From assembly GCF_963678875.1 (NCBI RefSeq), contig NZ_OY787457.1, positions 372,001 to 436,000 on the forward strand: DNA of 64,000 nucleotides. The letters run 5' to 3'. The notes beneath the pieces are model-generated. The model made no database searches and had not been told where the DNA came from. It saw only the letters and a list, made by a program, of their open reading frames with translations. This document shows, piece by piece, positions 9,324 to 22,212 of the stretch (positions are counted from its first letter, which is position 1; each line of letters begins with the position of its first letter). This DNA comes from an uncultured Hyphomonas sp. (GTDB lineage Bacteria; Pseudomonadota; Alphaproteobacteria; Caulobacterales; Hyphomonadaceae). The position numbers and the translations under genes were made by a program.

Positions 9324-10634
9324 CTACTGATGATAGGCCGACTCGCCATGGGTTGCGGAGTCGAGGCCGGTTTCCTCATCTTCGGGCGAGACGCGCAGGG
9401 GGATCACGGTGCGGATGGCATAGAGCAGGCCCGCCGTGACCACCGCCGACAGGAGCGCCACGACGCCAACGCCCAGAAGCTGAACCCCGAACTGGGCGAA
9501 GACCGGCTTTGACAGGCCGGGCGCCAGCGGGCCGAAGGCGGCGAGGAAGGGCAGGGCGAGGCTGCCGAGAATGCCGCCGACGCCATGCACGGCGAACACG
9601 TCCAGGCTGTCGTCGATCTGAAGCTTCTGCCGGATCAGCACGACCGCAGCGTAGCAGATGATCGCGCTGGCCGCGCCGATGACGAGGGCGCCTGCCGGGC
9701 CGACCGACCCGGCTGCCGGGGTGATCGTGGCGAGGCCTGCCACCATGCCGGTCGCGATGCCGACAAGGGTCGGCTTGCGGAAGCTGACCCATTCAATGGC
9801 CATCCAGACAAGCGAGGCGGTGGCGGCGGAGGTGTGTGTCACGAGCATGGCGCGCGCGGCGTCCCCGTTCGCGCCGAGGGCGGAGCCTGCATTGAAGCCG
9901 AACCAGCCGACCCACAGCATCGCCGCGCCCAGCATGACGAAGCCGGGGCTGTGCGGCGGGTGCATGTCCTTGGGAAAATGTGCCCGCTTGCCAATGATCA
10001 GTGCAAAGACGAGCGCTGACACGCCCGCGGTCGTGTGCACCACGATGCCGCCTGCAAAGTCGATCACGCCCATGCCCGCGAGCCAGCCTCCGCCCCAGAC
10101 CCAATGGGCGGCAGGCGCATAGCAGAGCAGCAGCCAGAGCGCGCAGAAGACAAGCATCGCACCGAAATTCACCCGCTCCACAAAAGCGCCGACGATCAGC
10201 GCCGGGGTGATGATCGCGAAGGTCATCTGGAACATCATGAAGAGCGGCTCGGGGATGGACTGCCCGTCCAGCGGGGCGGCCGTGATGCCCCCGGCAAAGG
10301 ATTTCGCGAAGCCGCCAATGAAGCCGCCATCGCCCGGCCCGAAGGCGAGCGAGTAGCCGCAGGCCAGCCAGATGACGCTCATCAGCGCGGCGATTGCCAT
10401 GCATTGCATCAGGACGGACAGCAGGTTCTTCGCCTGCACGAGGCCGCCATAGAAGAGGGCGAGGCCGGGCAGGGTCATGAACAGGACGAGCGCGGTGGCG
10501 GTCAGGATCCAGGCCGTATCGCCTGCGCTGGTCCCCGTCTCTGCAAAGGCCGGCACGGAAAATACCGCGCATAGCAGCGACAGCACGCCGAAGCGTGCCG
10601 CGTTTGAATTGTACACCAATGTCAGCTCCCTCAT
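9324..10634 (-). CDS. amt: Ammonium transporter (Amt family)
   Basis: About 436 residues with a cleavable signal sequence ending in SVPAFA and eleven membrane helices. Both pore histidines are in recognisable context: DFAGGIVVHTTAGVSAL and HGVGGILGSLALP. It carries ammonium across the inner membrane. The ATG at 10634 is preferred for the signal peptide. A GTG at 10643 is possible and fits a GGAGGG at 10657-10662 better. No glnK/PII gene is adjacent, although amt is usually coupled to one, and no sigma-54 site was found upstream. Confidence 0.93.
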   Translation of the reverse strand: MRELTLVYNSNAARFGVLSLLCAVFSVPAFAETGTSAGDTAWILTATALVLFMTLPGLALFYGGLVQAKNLLSVLMQCMAIAALMSVIWLACGYSLAFGPGDGGFIGGFAKSFAGGITAAPLDGQSIPEPLFMMFQMTFAIITPALIVGAFVERVNFGAMLVFCALWLLLCYAPAAHWVWGGGWLAGMGVIDFAGGIVVHTTAGVSALVFALIIGKRAHFPKDMHPPHSPGFVMLGAAMLWVGWFGFNAGSALGANGDAARAMLVTHTSAATASLVWMAIEWVSFRKPTLVGIATGMVAGLATITPAAGSVGPAGALVIGAASAIICYAAVVLIRQKLQIDDSLDVFAVHGVGGILGSLALPFLAAFGPLAPGLSKPVFAQFGVQLLGVGVVALLSAVVTAGLLYAIRTVIPLRVSPEDEETGLDSATHGESAYHQ

Positions 10635-10901
10635 TTTGTTCACGCGCGTGAACTTGCCCTCCACTCGCGTCTATTGGATTGGGGGAAACAGGATCCGAGT
10701 GCGCCGGACCGCCAAGCAATTTGGATTAACCGTCCGCAAGCAGGTTCTGAATCGCCCAATTAATAGGCTGATAAAGGCGCTAAATGCACAATACATGATC
10801 AATTTCTGGCGCTCCTTGGCGTGAAGCTGACCGAAGGGTAATCGTTCCTGCTTCCTTTCAGGGCGCTTCGTGCCAGGCGAAGCCAGCGAATATGAAGGGT
10901 C

Positions 10902-11435
10902 ATGATAGTTGTGCCGCCAGCGGCGCCGGATAGGATCGCCCGCATGCTACGCGCCGATATTGCCCGCCCACCTTTGCCGGCACTTCCGATCCATGGCGGC
11001 TGCCATTGCGGCGCTGTGCGCTACCGGATCACGGCGTGCCCGAAGGCGGTGAATGCTTGCCATTGCGATGACTGCAAGCGCCTGTCGGGGGCGACTTTCG
11101 GGGTCTACCTGCATGTACCGAAAGACACGCTGGAGGTTGCCTCCGGCAAATTCGATACGTTCCGGCGCACGGGTGGCAGCGGCCACACAATCCCGATCGA
11201 GCGGTGTAAATCTTGTGGCACGCGGATGTGGCACCTGCCGGACGCCGCGCCGGATCTCGTCATCCTCTGCGCCGGCACGCTGGACGACCCGTCCTGGGCC
11301 GTGCCGACCTCCCACATCTTCGTCGAGGAAGCCGCCCCTGACGCCGTGGCGGCGAACGATGCCCTCGTCATCGAAGCCTTCAACTCCACCCGGCCCGCCC
11401 TGTGGGAGCGGTTCGCGGAGATCTACTCCACCTGA
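10902..11435 (+). CDS. GFA-family zinc protein (glutathione-dependent formaldehyde-activating-like)
   Basis: Up to 177 residues. The zinc-binding cysteines typical of the GFA/CENP-V fold are in GGCHCGAVRYRI, CHCDDCKRLSGA and CKSCGTRMWH. True S-(hydroxymethyl)glutathione synthase activity is doubtful for most members, so the substrate is unknown. The start is uncertain: 10902 has GAAGGG only two bases away, while GTG at 10911 or ATG at 10944 are alternatives. The 3' end overlaps the convergent acyl-CoA synthetase gene by 13 bp. Confidence 0.82.
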   Translation: MIVVPPAAPDRIARMLRADIARPPLPALPIHGGCHCGAVRYRITACPKAVNACHCDDCKRLSGATFGVYLHVPKDTLEVASGKFDTFRRTGGSGHTIPIERCKSCGTRMWHLPDAAPDLVILCAGTLDDPSWAVPTSHIFVEEAAPDAVAANDALVIEAFNSTRPALWERFAEIYST

Positions 11436-13039
11436 TCGGAGTAGGCGCCTTGTTCGAAGGCTTCGGCGAGTTTGAAGCGCTGGATCTTGCCGGAGCCGGT
11501 GAGGGGCCAGTCGTCGACCCAGATCCAGTAGGCGGGCGTCTTCTGCGGCGAGAGGCGCTGGCGGATGAAGAGTTTCAGGTCCGCATCGCTCGGGCGGGGC
11601 TTTGAATTGCCGCGCATGAAGCAGGCGACCTGTTCGCCCCATTTCTCGTCCGGAATGCCGACGATCGCGATTTCGGAAATGGCTTCATGTTCGAGGAGGG
11701 CATTCTCGATCTCTGCCGGGAAGAGGTTTTCTCCGCCGCGGATGATCATCTCCTTCACCCGGCCGGTGATCTTCACATAGCCGCGCTCATCCATGCGGCC
11801 GAGGTCGCCGGTATGCAACCATTTCTCACTGTCGATGGTGGCAGCGGTGGCGTCCGGATTGTCATTGTAGCCGAGCATGACCGAATAGGCGCGGGCGCAG
11901 ATCTCGCCCTGTTCGCCGATAGGCATGACGTCATTCGTGGCGGGGTCACGGATCGATATCTCCGTGTACGGCACAGGCTGGCCAATGGTCTGGGTCAGGT
12001 CTTCTTCGCTATCCTCATACCAGGCCTGGGTGAGGCCGGGCGAGGTCTCGGTCTGGCCATAGATGATCTGGATCGGTGCGCCCAGCACCTTGCGGGCCTT
12101 GCGGCAGAGTTCCGGCGGCACCATCGATCCGCCGGACATGATGCGCCGGGTGGCGGAAACATCGCGCCCGGTTTTCTCGACCTCTTCGATCAGGGCGACC
12201 AGCATGGTCGGCACACCAAGAATAAAGCGGGTGCGTTCTCGCTCCATGACCTTGACGATCAAGGCCGGGTCGAACATCGGCGCGAGTAGCATGGTCGCCC
12301 CGACGCCGAGGCCGCCCAGCACGAGAATGGCGCAGCCGGTCGTATGGAAGAGGGGCATGTGATGCACGAAGACATCGCCCTGGTTCAGTCCGGCGCGCTT
12401 CATGTCCTCGATACCATTGAGGATGAGGCCGTTGTGGTGGAGCAGGGCGCCCTTGGGAAAGCCGGTGGTGCCGGACGTGTACTGGATCTGTGTCGGATCG
12501 TTCGGGTGGGGCGCGCGCAGTTCGCCGCGCGCTTCGCCATCGAACAGGGCCGCATGATCGGTCAGCAGGATGCGGTGGCGGATGGCCGGGATCTCGTTGC
12601 AGACCTCGTCGGCGATTTCCTGCATCGGGTTGCCGCGGAAATCGGCGACATAATAGATCGCTTCGGACCGGGACTGTTCGAGCACGTATTTCAGTTCGCG
12701 CTTCTGATAGGCCGGGTTCACCGTGACGAGGGTGATGCCGGCCAGGCCGCAGGCGAGTTCCAGCAGCACCCATTCGGGCACATTGTTGGCATAGACCGCG
12801 ATGCGGGCGCCTTCTTCGTGGCGGCTGGCCAGCGCGCGGGCGAGGCGTTCGGCGTCGAACAGGAGGTCCTTGTACGACCAGGTGCGCAGGACGGTGCCGT
12901 CATAGTCCAGCGCTTTCAGGGCAGGCTGGTCCGGTTTGCGGGCGGTCGAGGCGCGCAGCATGTCGCCGATTGTGCGCGGGGCGGGCTCGGGGCCCCCATG
13001 AGCCGGAAAATAGGATTCCGTCAGCGATACCTGGTACAT
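11423..13039 (-). CDS. AMP-binding acyl-CoA synthetase
   Basis: A 538-residue adenylate-forming enzyme that activates a carboxylic acid to its CoA thioester through an acyl-AMP. The A3 loop is YTSGTTGFPKGAL and the hinge/A8 region is LGRMDERGYVKITGRVKE followed by IRGGENLFPAEIE. The catalytic Lys lies near the C-terminus in GSGKIQRFKLAE. The sequence is closest to the medium/long-chain fatty acyl-CoA synthetase type. Chain length cannot be read from sequence. It starts 92 bp from the TM2 gene on the same strand. Confidence 0.9.
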   Translation of the reverse strand: MYQVSLTESYFPAHGGPEPAPRTIGDMLRASTARKPDQPALKALDYDGTVLRTWSYKDLLFDAERLARALASRHEEGARIAVYANNVPEWVLLELACGLAGITLVTVNPAYQKRELKYVLEQSRSEAIYYVADFRGNPMQEIADEVCNEIPAIRHRILLTDHAALFDGEARGELRAPHPNDPTQIQYTSGTTGFPKGALLHHNGLILNGIEDMKRAGLNQGDVFVHHMPLFHTTGCAILVLGGLGVGATMLLAPMFDPALIVKVMERERTRFILGVPTMLVALIEEVEKTGRDVSATRRIMSGGSMVPPELCRKARKVLGAPIQIIYGQTETSPGLTQAWYEDSEEDLTQTIGQPVPYTEISIRDPATNDVMPIGEQGEICARAYSVMLGYNDNPDATAATIDSEKWLHTGDLGRMDERGYVKITGRVKEMIIRGGENLFPAEIENALLEHEAISEIAIVGIPDEKWGEQVACFMRGNSKPRPSDADLKLFIRQRLSPQKTPAYWIWVDDWPLTGSGKIQRFKLAEAFEQGAYSDQVE

Positions 13040-13131
13040 GCGTGCCTCCCAACACTCATTTTGTTTGGGAGGTTACAAAGAAAATTTCGCCGCCGCTACG
13101 GGCCAATCCAGCGCGGTTGCAACAGGTTCGC

Positions 13132-13428
13132 CTAGTAGGCGTATTGTCCCCGGCGGCGCAGATAGCCGGCCATGCGGGCGCGCTTGTCGTCGAGGTCGTC
13201 TTCGATGATCGACGGGATCAGGAAGAAGTCCAGGAACCACCAGACGAAGCCGACTAGAATGAAATAGGACAGGATCTGCAGGATCGCGCTGATCGGCTTG
13301 CCCAGATAGAACCGGTGCGCCGACACGAAGCCGAGGAAGAACCAGAGCAGGTAAGCCGCGCCAGCGCTCTTGCGCTCATTGGCAACGCGTTGCTCGATCA
13401 GGATCATGTCGTCGGTCGTGAGGCTCAT
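13132..13428 (-). CDS. TM2-domain membrane protein
   Basis: A 98-residue protein with two hydrophobic hairpin segments, AYLLWFFLGFVSAHRFYLG and the ILSYFILVGFVWWFLDFFLIP region. This is the TM2 domain with its conserved GxxxAHRFYLGK pattern. A basic tail follows (DDKRARMAGYLRRRG). Its function is unknown in bacteria. Confidence 0.85.
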   Translation of the reverse strand: MSLTTDDMILIEQRVANERKSAGAAYLLWFFLGFVSAHRFYLGKPISAILQILSYFILVGFVWWFLDFFLIPSIIEDDLDDKRARMAGYLRRRGQYAY

Positions 13429-13546
13429 GGCCCGGGGTCTCCTTCTTATCGAATAACAATATATGCGTTCTCCGGCAGGATTCCAAGGGCAGCGGTGAAA
13501 AACATGAGTTATTGAGCCCGGGCGCCCGCCCTGCTAAGCGCCGCGG

Positions 13547-14404
13547 ATGTATCAGATATCGGCAAGAGGCGCGCGGGCGCCGGTGGAAGCAGCATGGGAT
13601 GCCCTGGCCTGGGCAGACCCGTCGCCTGCGGGCGCAGTGGACTGCAAGGAAGACGGACGGGGCGTCTGGCGCCTCGATGCCTTTGCGGAGACGCAGGAAG
13701 AGGCAGACGAATGCGTCGCCATCATCACCGAGACGAGCCCCGAGCTGAATGCGCGGGTCGAAGAAGTGATCGAGCGCGACTGGGTGACGATGTCACTTGA
13801 AGGTCTGCCGCCGGTCTCTGCTGGTCCGTTCTTCGTCGCCGGTAGTCATGCCATAGCACGGCATGCTCCGGGCAAGATCGCGGTGCTGATCGAAGCTGGG
13901 CCAGCCTTCGGCACGGGCCATCATGGCACGACGCTCGGCTGCCTGCTGGCGCTGGATGATGTGCGCCGCCGCCGCGCCATCGGGAAAGTGCTGGATCTCG
14001 GCACCGGCTCCGGCGTGCTGGCGATTGCCGCCCTGAAGGCTGGCGCGACCATGGCGCTTGGCACCGATATCGACTTCGACAGTGTGCCTGTCGCGAACGA
14101 AAATGCGAAGAAGAACAATGTGACCGGCTTCACGGCCATGCATGTCACCGGCGCGAACCATCCGCGCATCCGGCAGGCTGCGCCTTATGACACCGTGTTC
14201 GCGAACATCCTGATGAAACCGCTGATCGGCCTCGCGCCGGAGATCGCGCGCCTGACGGCGCCGGGCGGCACAATCATCCTGTCAGGCCTGCTGCACCATC
14301 AGGCGATGCAGGTGCGCCACGCCTTCGAAGGCCACGGCATCCTGTTCGAGCGCCGCATCCGCAAGGACGGCTGGTCGACATTGGTGATGCGTCAGGGCGC
14401 CTGA
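13547..14404 (+). CDS. prmA: Ribosomal protein L11 methyltransferase
   Basis: A 285-residue SAM-dependent methyltransferase close to the normal PrmA length. An N-terminal substrate-binding part (about 1-100) is followed by the linker AFGTGHHGTTLGCL, the SAM motif VLDLGTGSGVLAIAALKAGA and the catalytic-region motif FANILMKPL. PrmA trimethylates several positions of L11 in the large ribosomal subunit. It stands alone and is followed on the opposite strand by a 58-aa gene. Confidence 0.92.
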   Translation: MYQISARGARAPVEAAWDALAWADPSPAGAVDCKEDGRGVWRLDAFAETQEEADECVAIITETSPELNARVEEVIERDWVTMSLEGLPPVSAGPFFVAGSHAIARHAPGKIAVLIEAGPAFGTGHHGTTLGCLLALDDVRRRRAIGKVLDLGTGSGVLAIAALKAGATMALGTDIDFDSVPVANENAKKNNVTGFTAMHVTGANHPRIRQAAPYDTVFANILMKPLIGLAPEIARLTAPGGTIILSGLLHHQAMQVRHAFEGHGILFERRIRKDGWSTLVMRQGA

Positions 14405-14435
14405 AGCCGGACTGGTCTCTACGTCCAAATAAAAA

Positions 14436-14466
14436 TCTCCCGCCGCATCAGGGGATGGGCGGGAGA
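14436..14466 (-). terminator. Terminator of the 58-aa gene
   Basis: TCTCCCGCC (14436-14444) and GGCGGGAGA (14458-14466) form a 9-bp stem. Read on the minus strand, it is followed by TTTTTATTT. This supports transcription of the small minus-strand gene just upstream of it. Confidence 0.8.
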
Positions 14467-14535
14467 AAGGTAATCTACACTCAGGGTAGGTTGCCTGCCC
14501 GGGAGGTGCGGGCAGGCCAGGGATCAGGGAATTGA

Positions 14536-14712
14536 TCAGGCGTGCGTGGCGCGGCGGGCCCAGCGGGCCATGCGGCGCGCCAGGATGCGCGGACGGTTCA
14601 CCGGCATCTGCACGGCTTCGCCGGCAATGATCGCGCGGGTGATGTCTTTGACTTCCGAACCGCGGATTTCGTCAGAGTCGGTGCGGGCGGAGGTCATCAG
14701 GTCGGTATTCAT
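14536..14712 (-). CDS. Predicted 58-residue basic-tailed protein
   Basis: I read this ORF directly from the minus strand; it is too short for usual cut-offs. The product begins MNTDLMTSARTDSDEIRG and ends in a strongly basic helix (RPRILARRMARWARRATHA), so an acidic first half joins a cationic amphipathic tail. A clear terminator stands 70 bp downstream and a long leader hairpin lies upstream. I do not recognise the family. The tail could bind membrane or nucleic acid (inference). Plus-strand frames over the same DNA lack a ribosome-binding site or family match. Confidence 0.55.
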   Translation of the reverse strand: MNTDLMTSARTDSDEIRGSEVKDITRAIIAGEAVQMPVNRPRILARRMARWARRATHA

Positions 14713-14760
14713 TGGTTTGCTTTCGTTGTTCTTGCGATTTTTTATTTGTGCGTTCTTTTT

Positions 14761-14793
14761 CCGAACTTGAGATCAGCGTCTCAATGAGTTCGG
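14761..14793 (-). promoter_or_regulatory. Long imperfect hairpin in the leader of the 58-aa gene
   Basis: CCGAACTTGAGA (14761-14772) pairs with TCTCAATGAGTTCGG (14779-14793): twelve paired positions with a three-base insertion and a 6-nt loop. It lies 49-81 bp upstream of the small gene's ATG. On the minus strand it is followed by AAAAAG, not T residues, so it is not a normal terminator. It may be an mRNA leader structure or an operator. Confidence 0.5.
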
Positions 14794-14912
14794 AGGGCGC
14801 CATATAGGGCTCGGAGGTAAACAAAAAAGAGGGAAAGTCAGTAAAATAGCATGCTGAAATGCATAGCTCAATTGCGCTTTCCTTGGGTCAGGTGCGGCGG
14901 TAAGAGTCCGGT

Positions 14913-16724
14913 ATGAGACAAACCTTCGATATCAAGGGCGGCCCCCAGGACGGGCGCGCGCACCTTCCGCTGCTCCGCGAGGAGCTTGGCAATATGGGCC
15001 TCGACGGCTTTTACGTGCCGCATGACGACGAATACCAGAACGAGTACCTGCCGGATGCCAATGAGCGCCTGGCCTGGGTGTCGGGCTTTACCGGCTCGTT
15101 CGGCTCGGCCTTCGTCTTTACCGACAAGGCCGTGATTTTCGCCGATGGCCGCTACACCATTCAGGCGGCCGACCAGACGGCCCCGGAACTGTGGGACCGC
15201 GAAGCTATTCCTGAACCCGGCGCATTCGGCTGGCTGGCAAAGCAGAAACTGTCGGGCAAGACGGTCGGCTATGATCCGCGCCTGATGAGCCCGAATGACG
15301 TGACCCTGCTGCAGGCTGCCGCGAAGAAATCCGGCGCCACGCTGGTCGCGGTGGAGGAAAACCCGATCGACAAGGCCTGGACGGATCGACCGCCGCAGCC
15401 CATGGCGGAAGTCGCGCCGTACCACGTGAAATATGCCGGCGTTGCGCATGACGAGAAACGTGCCGACATCGGCAAGGCACTGGAAGAAGACGGCATCGAT
15501 GCTGCCGTGCTGACGTCTCCGTCTTCGCTGGCCTGGGCGTTCAACATCCGGGGCGGGGACGTGATGTGCACGCCGCTGCCGCTCGGCCGCGCGATCCTGC
15601 ACAAGGACGGCACGGCGGACCTGTTCCTCGATGAGGCGAAAGTCTCGCCGAAGCTGCGCAAGCATCTCGGCAACACGGTCACCGTCCGGCCACTGTCGGA
15701 CATCGACGAAGGGCTGGGGGAACTGTCCGGCAAGACGGTCAGCCTCGATCCGGACCTTGCCTCGGCCTGGTTCTTCGACACGGTGGAAGCCGCCGGCGGC
15801 AAGATCGTGCGCCAGCGCGATCCGGTCGCCCTGCCACGCGCCTGCAAGAATGAAGCGGAGATCAAGGGCACGACCGCCGCGCATATCCGTGACGGCGTGG
15901 CCGTCACGCGTTTCCTTCACTGGCTCGACACCGAAGCGCAGAGCGGCAAGGTGACGGAAATCGAAGCGGCCATCCGCCTCGAAAACTTCCGCGATGAGTA
16001 TGACTCGCTGAAGGACCTGTCTTTCCCGTCGATTTCCGGCGCGGTGGAGCATGGCGCGCTGCCGCACTACCGCGTGTCAGAAGGCTCCGACCGGACACTG
16101 GAACTCGGCTCGCTCTACCTGATCGATTCAGGCGGTCAGTATCCGGACGGCACGACGGACGTCACCCGCACCGTGCCGATCGGTGAGCCGACGGCAGACA
16201 TGATCCGCCACTACACGCTGGTGCTGAAGGGGCATATCTCGCTGGCCATGGTCCGCTTCCCGGAAGGCACGACCGGCACGCATCTCGATACGCTGGCGCG
16301 TCATGCATTGTGGCAGGCCGGGCTCGACTACCAGCACGGCACGGGCCATGGCGTCGGCGTTTATCTCGGCGTGCATGAAGGCCCGCACCGGATCGCCAAG
16401 GCATGGAATGCCGTGCCGCTCATGCCGGGCATGATCGTCTCGAACGAGCCCGGTTATTACCGCGAAGGGCAGTACGGCATCCGCATCGAGAACCTGCAAT
16501 ATGTCACGCCCGCCGCGCCCATCGAGGGCGGCGAGATCGAGATGCTTGGCTTCGAGAACCTCACCTTCGCCCCGCTCGCGCGCGATCTGATCGACGTAAA
16601 GCTGCTGACGAAGGAAGAACGCAAATACGTCAACGACTATCACAAGCAGGTCTGGAAATCGCTGAACCGCAAGCTGCCGGACGATGTGAAAGCCTGGCTG
16701 AAAGAGGCCACCAAGCGGATCTGA
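14913..16724 (+). CDS. Xaa-Pro aminopeptidase P family (M24B), long form
   Basis: A 603-residue enzyme, the length of the eukaryote-like long aminopeptidase P rather than the 440-residue E. coli PepP. Two creatinase-N domains (about 1-310) precede the M24 pita-bread domain. The metal ligands are visible in IDSGGQYPDGTTDVTR (both Asp), GTGHGVGVYLGVHEGP (His), SNEPGYY (Glu) and RIENLQY (Glu). It removes the N-terminal residue from peptides with proline at position two. No signal peptide, so it should be cytoplasmic. Confidence 0.93.
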   Translation: MRQTFDIKGGPQDGRAHLPLLREELGNMGLDGFYVPHDDEYQNEYLPDANERLAWVSGFTGSFGSAFVFTDKAVIFADGRYTIQAADQTAPELWDREAIPEPGAFGWLAKQKLSGKTVGYDPRLMSPNDVTLLQAAAKKSGATLVAVEENPIDKAWTDRPPQPMAEVAPYHVKYAGVAHDEKRADIGKALEEDGIDAAVLTSPSSLAWAFNIRGGDVMCTPLPLGRAILHKDGTADLFLDEAKVSPKLRKHLGNTVTVRPLSDIDEGLGELSGKTVSLDPDLASAWFFDTVEAAGGKIVRQRDPVALPRACKNEAEIKGTTAAHIRDGVAVTRFLHWLDTEAQSGKVTEIEAAIRLENFRDEYDSLKDLSFPSISGAVEHGALPHYRVSEGSDRTLELGSLYLIDSGGQYPDGTTDVTRTVPIGEPTADMIRHYTLVLKGHISLAMVRFPEGTTGTHLDTLARHALWQAGLDYQHGTGHGVGVYLGVHEGPHRIAKAWNAVPLMPGMIVSNEPGYYREGQYGIRIENLQYVTPAAPIEGGEIEMLGFENLTFAPLARDLIDVKLLTKEERKYVNDYHKQVWKSLNRKLPDDVKAWLKEATKRI

Positions 16725-16766
16725 TAAAGCGATGCTCTCTCCCGGTTTTCGGGGGAGGGCGGCGCA

Positions 16767-17453
16767 TCAGAACTCCCGCCGCCGCCCGGTCCATTCTATG
16801 AACTGGCCAGTGCGGGCGAGCGTCAGCGTGTCCGCGACATTGATGATGCCACGGGCCACGTCGGCCGGCTTGAGGTTGGCGGACGGTCCGCCCATGTCGG
16901 TTTGTACCCAGCCGGGATCGATCAGGCAGACCGTGATACCTTCCGGCGCGAGGTCTGTCGCAAGGCCCTGCATCACCTTGTTCACGGCTGCCTTCGAGGC
17001 GCGATAGGCGATCCGGTCGGATTTCGCATAGCCCATCCATGACATCTGGCTGGAAACGGTCAGGATACGGCCGTTTTCCGATTTCCGGATATGGGGCAGG
17101 AAAGTCTGCGCCACGGCGAGCGGTGCGAGCGTGTTGATTTCCAGCGTCCGGGCGAAGCCGTCGAAATCCATGTTCAGCGTCGACTGGTCAGCATCTGCCG
17201 GACCGATCGTGCCGGCATTGTTGATCAGGATGTCGATGGGCGCTTCCAGGGATGCGGCCGCCGTGGACATGGCGGTGCGGTCCGTCACGTCAAAGACGAG
17301 CGGTGTGAAGCCCGAGCCAAGTTCCGCGGCGGCCTGCTGGGCCTGCGCCGCAGTCCGCACGCTGCCATAGACGCGCCAGCCCTTGTCCAGGGCCTCCTGC
17401 GCGAGGTGAAAGCCGATGCCGCGATTTGCGCCGGTGATGAGGATCGTGGTCAT
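16767..17453 (-). CDS. Short-chain dehydrogenase/reductase
   Basis: A 228-residue classical SDR. The dinucleotide-binding motif is TGANRGIGFHLA, the structural motif NNAG, and the catalytic Tyr-Lys pair is YRASKAAVN with the Ser in TVSSQMSW. The acceptor region resembles the C-factor/sniffer-like group (QTDMGGPSANLKPADVARG). Its substrate is unknown. It starts one base after the stop of the upstream SDR, so the two form an operon. Confidence 0.88.
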   Translation of the reverse strand: MTTILITGANRGIGFHLAQEALDKGWRVYGSVRTAAQAQQAAAELGSGFTPLVFDVTDRTAMSTAAASLEAPIDILINNAGTIGPADADQSTLNMDFDGFARTLEINTLAPLAVAQTFLPHIRKSENGRILTVSSQMSWMGYAKSDRIAYRASKAAVNKVMQGLATDLAPEGITVCLIDPGWVQTDMGGPSANLKPADVARGIINVADTLTLARTGQFIEWTGRRREF

Positions 17454-17454
17454 G

Positions 17455-18240
17455 TCAGTTCAGTCCGAGTTGCTTCAGGGCATCCCAGACGCCTTCGGCG
17501 CGGGGACGGATGTCATCTCCGATATGGGCATGGGTGGGGATGTAGAACAGGCCGAGGTCCAGACCTTTCAGCGCGATTTCCGCGCAGCGGTCTGGCATGA
17601 TGACGCCCATCTCCGGCGGCAGGTCTTTCGGGTCCGGCACATTGCGGGCGATCAGCGGCGTATAGACGCCGCCCGGCATCAGCACATGCACATCCATCAG
17701 TTCCCCGCGCAGTTCCTCGTTCAGCCATTCAGCCATGATCAGCACGCCATGCTTGCTGGCGCCATAGGCGCCCATCCGGCCGCGCTTCACCGCCTGCGGC
17801 ATACTGAGGGAATTTTCCGAACCGGTGATCATTAACCGCCCGCGGACGCCGGACTTCGCGAGTGCCTCGCCATAAGCCTGCGCGATGCGGAAGGGGGCGA
17901 ACATGTTCACGGCGAAGAGGCGCATCGTGTCCGGGCCGAAATCCTCCTCCATCATCTTCTTGCGCCGTCCGAAGCCGGCATTGGCGCAGATCAGGTCCAG
18001 CCGGCCTTTCCAGCCGAAGGCTTCCTTCACAAGCGCGGCGGGCGCATCAGCCGCCGACAGGTCGCAACCGGTGGCGAGGCCCGGGCGGGGCAGTTGCGCG
18101 GCAACTTCCTTTGCGAGGTCTGCCTGGATATCTGCCACCACGACGTCCGCCCCGCGTTCGCTCAGCTGCTTTGCCAGCGCCGCGCCGATGCCGGATGCCC
18201 CGCCGGTGACCAGCGCCACCTTGCCTGTGTAATCAATCAT
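17455..18240 (-). CDS. Short-chain dehydrogenase/reductase
   Basis: A 261-residue classical SDR with TGGASGIGAALA for cofactor binding, CANAGFG (NAG motif), a catalytic-Ser region ITGSENSL and the active-site YGASKHG. Asp in the second strand (VVVADIQ) suggests preference for NAD(H). It is the first gene of a two-SDR operon and is divergent from recN. Substrate is unknown. Confidence 0.88.
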   Translation of the reverse strand: MIDYTGKVALVTGGASGIGAALAKQLSERGADVVVADIQADLAKEVAAQLPRPGLATGCDLSAADAPAALVKEAFGWKGRLDLICANAGFGRRKKMMEEDFGPDTMRLFAVNMFAPFRIAQAYGEALAKSGVRGRLMITGSENSLSMPQAVKRGRMGAYGASKHGVLIMAEWLNEELRGELMDVHVLMPGGVYTPLIARNVPDPKDLPPEMGVIMPDRCAEIALKGLDLGLFYIPTHAHIGDDIRPRAEGVWDALKQLGLN

Positions 18241-18351
18241 GCTTGCGGCCTCCCTGAATTTCGCCTTTTTTGACAGGCTATACTGAAAGCTTGCCCGGGC
18301 AGAGGGCTCTCACAAAATCTGCTCCGGAATCCCTCCGTGCAGATTCCATTT

Positions 18352-18366
18352 GTTCTGTTTTTGTTC
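18352..18366 (+). promoter_or_regulatory. LexA (SOS) box of recN
   Basis: GTTCTGTTTTTGTTC is a perfect GTTC-N7-GTTC, the alphaproteobacterial LexA operator, 40 bp upstream of the recN start. A partly overlapping GTTC-N9-GAAC dyad follows. Confidence 0.88.
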
Positions 18367-18406
18367 TCATGATAGGAACGTACTCCGTAGAGTTGGGAGT
18401 GTGTCC

Positions 18407-22197
<3,791 letters not shown>

Positions 22198-22212
22198 GGC
22201 CGCGCCGGCCGG

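Noticed and set aside
10635..10901. Sigma-54 or NtrC site in the amt upstream region
   Set aside because: No GG-N10-GC element with the right flanks or NtrC dyad could be found by eye.
14542..14787. Plus-strand small frames across the 58-aa gene
   Set aside because: No ribosome-binding site, and the terminator and leader features fit the minus strand.
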